5,468 nt of DNA from Candidatus Microgenomatus auricola (GTDB taxonomy: Bacteria > Patescibacteriota > Patescibacteriia > UBA9570 > XYC2-FULL-38-9): assembly GCA_005239655.1 (NCBI GenBank), contig SBBP01000080.1, positions 1 through 5,468 of the forward strand, given 5' to 3'. This document shows, piece after piece, positions 5,383 to 5,468 of the stretch. The notes beneath the pieces were generated by a model that saw only the letters and a program-made list of their open reading frames with translations, was not told the DNA's origin and ran no database searches. Position 1 is the stretch's first letter, and every line of letters begins with the position of its first letter. A program made the position numbers and the translations under genes.

Positions 5383-5429
5383 TAACCAACGGTTACTGTA
5401 GTCTCTTGTGTAGATAAGAGACTTGGTTA
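5383..5429. repeat. Nested inverted repeat downstream of the toxin, possible terminator
   Basis: An inner perfect stem GTCTCTT (5401-5407) / AAGAGAC (5416-5422) with the 8-nt loop GTGTAGAT is immediately followed by TTGGTTA (5423-5429). This pairs with TAACCAA (5383-5389), leaving an 11-nt bulge (5390-5400) on the left. GGTTAC also recurs directly at 5391 and 5425. In RNA this is one 14-bp stem with a one-sided bulge. No U-run follows at once; CTCCTTTTCTT comes 10 nt later. It may end the toxin-antitoxin transcript. Confidence 0.45.
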
Positions 5430-5468
5430 CCGACCCACACTCCTTTTCTTGGACGAATCGTAAACCAC

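Noticed and set aside
1..5468. CRISPR array, rRNA, complete tRNA, transposase, integrase or recoded stop codons
   Set aside because: No regularly spaced repeats, RNA-gene signatures or mobility genes were seen. TGA ends two genes in a normal way, so no alternative code is needed.

Overview
The window is bacterial chromosomal DNA read with the standard code: TGA serves as a true stop in two genes. Every well-supported gene lies on the + strand. The large genes are close to balanced in base composition and somewhat AT-leaning at third codon positions. A DNA-repair gene followed directly by an orphan nucleotidyltransferase-like gene and an O-antigen ligase/polymerase-like membrane protein, plus a small toxin-antitoxin module, would suit a Candidate Phyla Radiation (Patescibacteria) genome. 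That is an impression from gene content, not something the sequence proves.

Left part (1-3759): the C-terminal half of uvrA, whose 5' end lies outside the window, then after 33 nt a 301-residue protein with a degenerate minimal-nucleotidyltransferase motif, then by a 4-nt ATGA overlap a multi-spanning WaaL/Wzy-type membrane protein. The three genes look like one transcription unit. It probably ends at the strong GC-rich hairpin at 3926-3951, 166 nt beyond the last stop codon.

Middle part (3926-4515): a compact unit unlike its surroundings. It has a 176-nt leader rich in hairpins, including a 54-nt almost fully paired one at 4038-4091. A consensus Shine-Dalgarno site and a 104-codon gene of unknown function follow, with about 87% G/C at third positions. 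The stop codon of this gene sits in the loop of an 8-bp hairpin, and a 64-nt C-rich, G-poor tract comes next. No mobility gene or flanking repeat was found. This is the most novel-looking segment.

Right part (4516-5468): composition changes back to AT-rich. A 40-codon protein-like open frame without a start (4521-4643) looks like the tail of a broken gene. A near-consensus promoter overlaps the end of this tail, and three regularly spaced TAGTA/TACTA half-sites overlap or follow its -10 element. It drives a Phd/YefM-like antitoxin and a PIN-domain (VapC-type) toxin, separated by 5 nt. A nested inverted repeat follows the toxin. The last ~40 bases show nothing recognisable.
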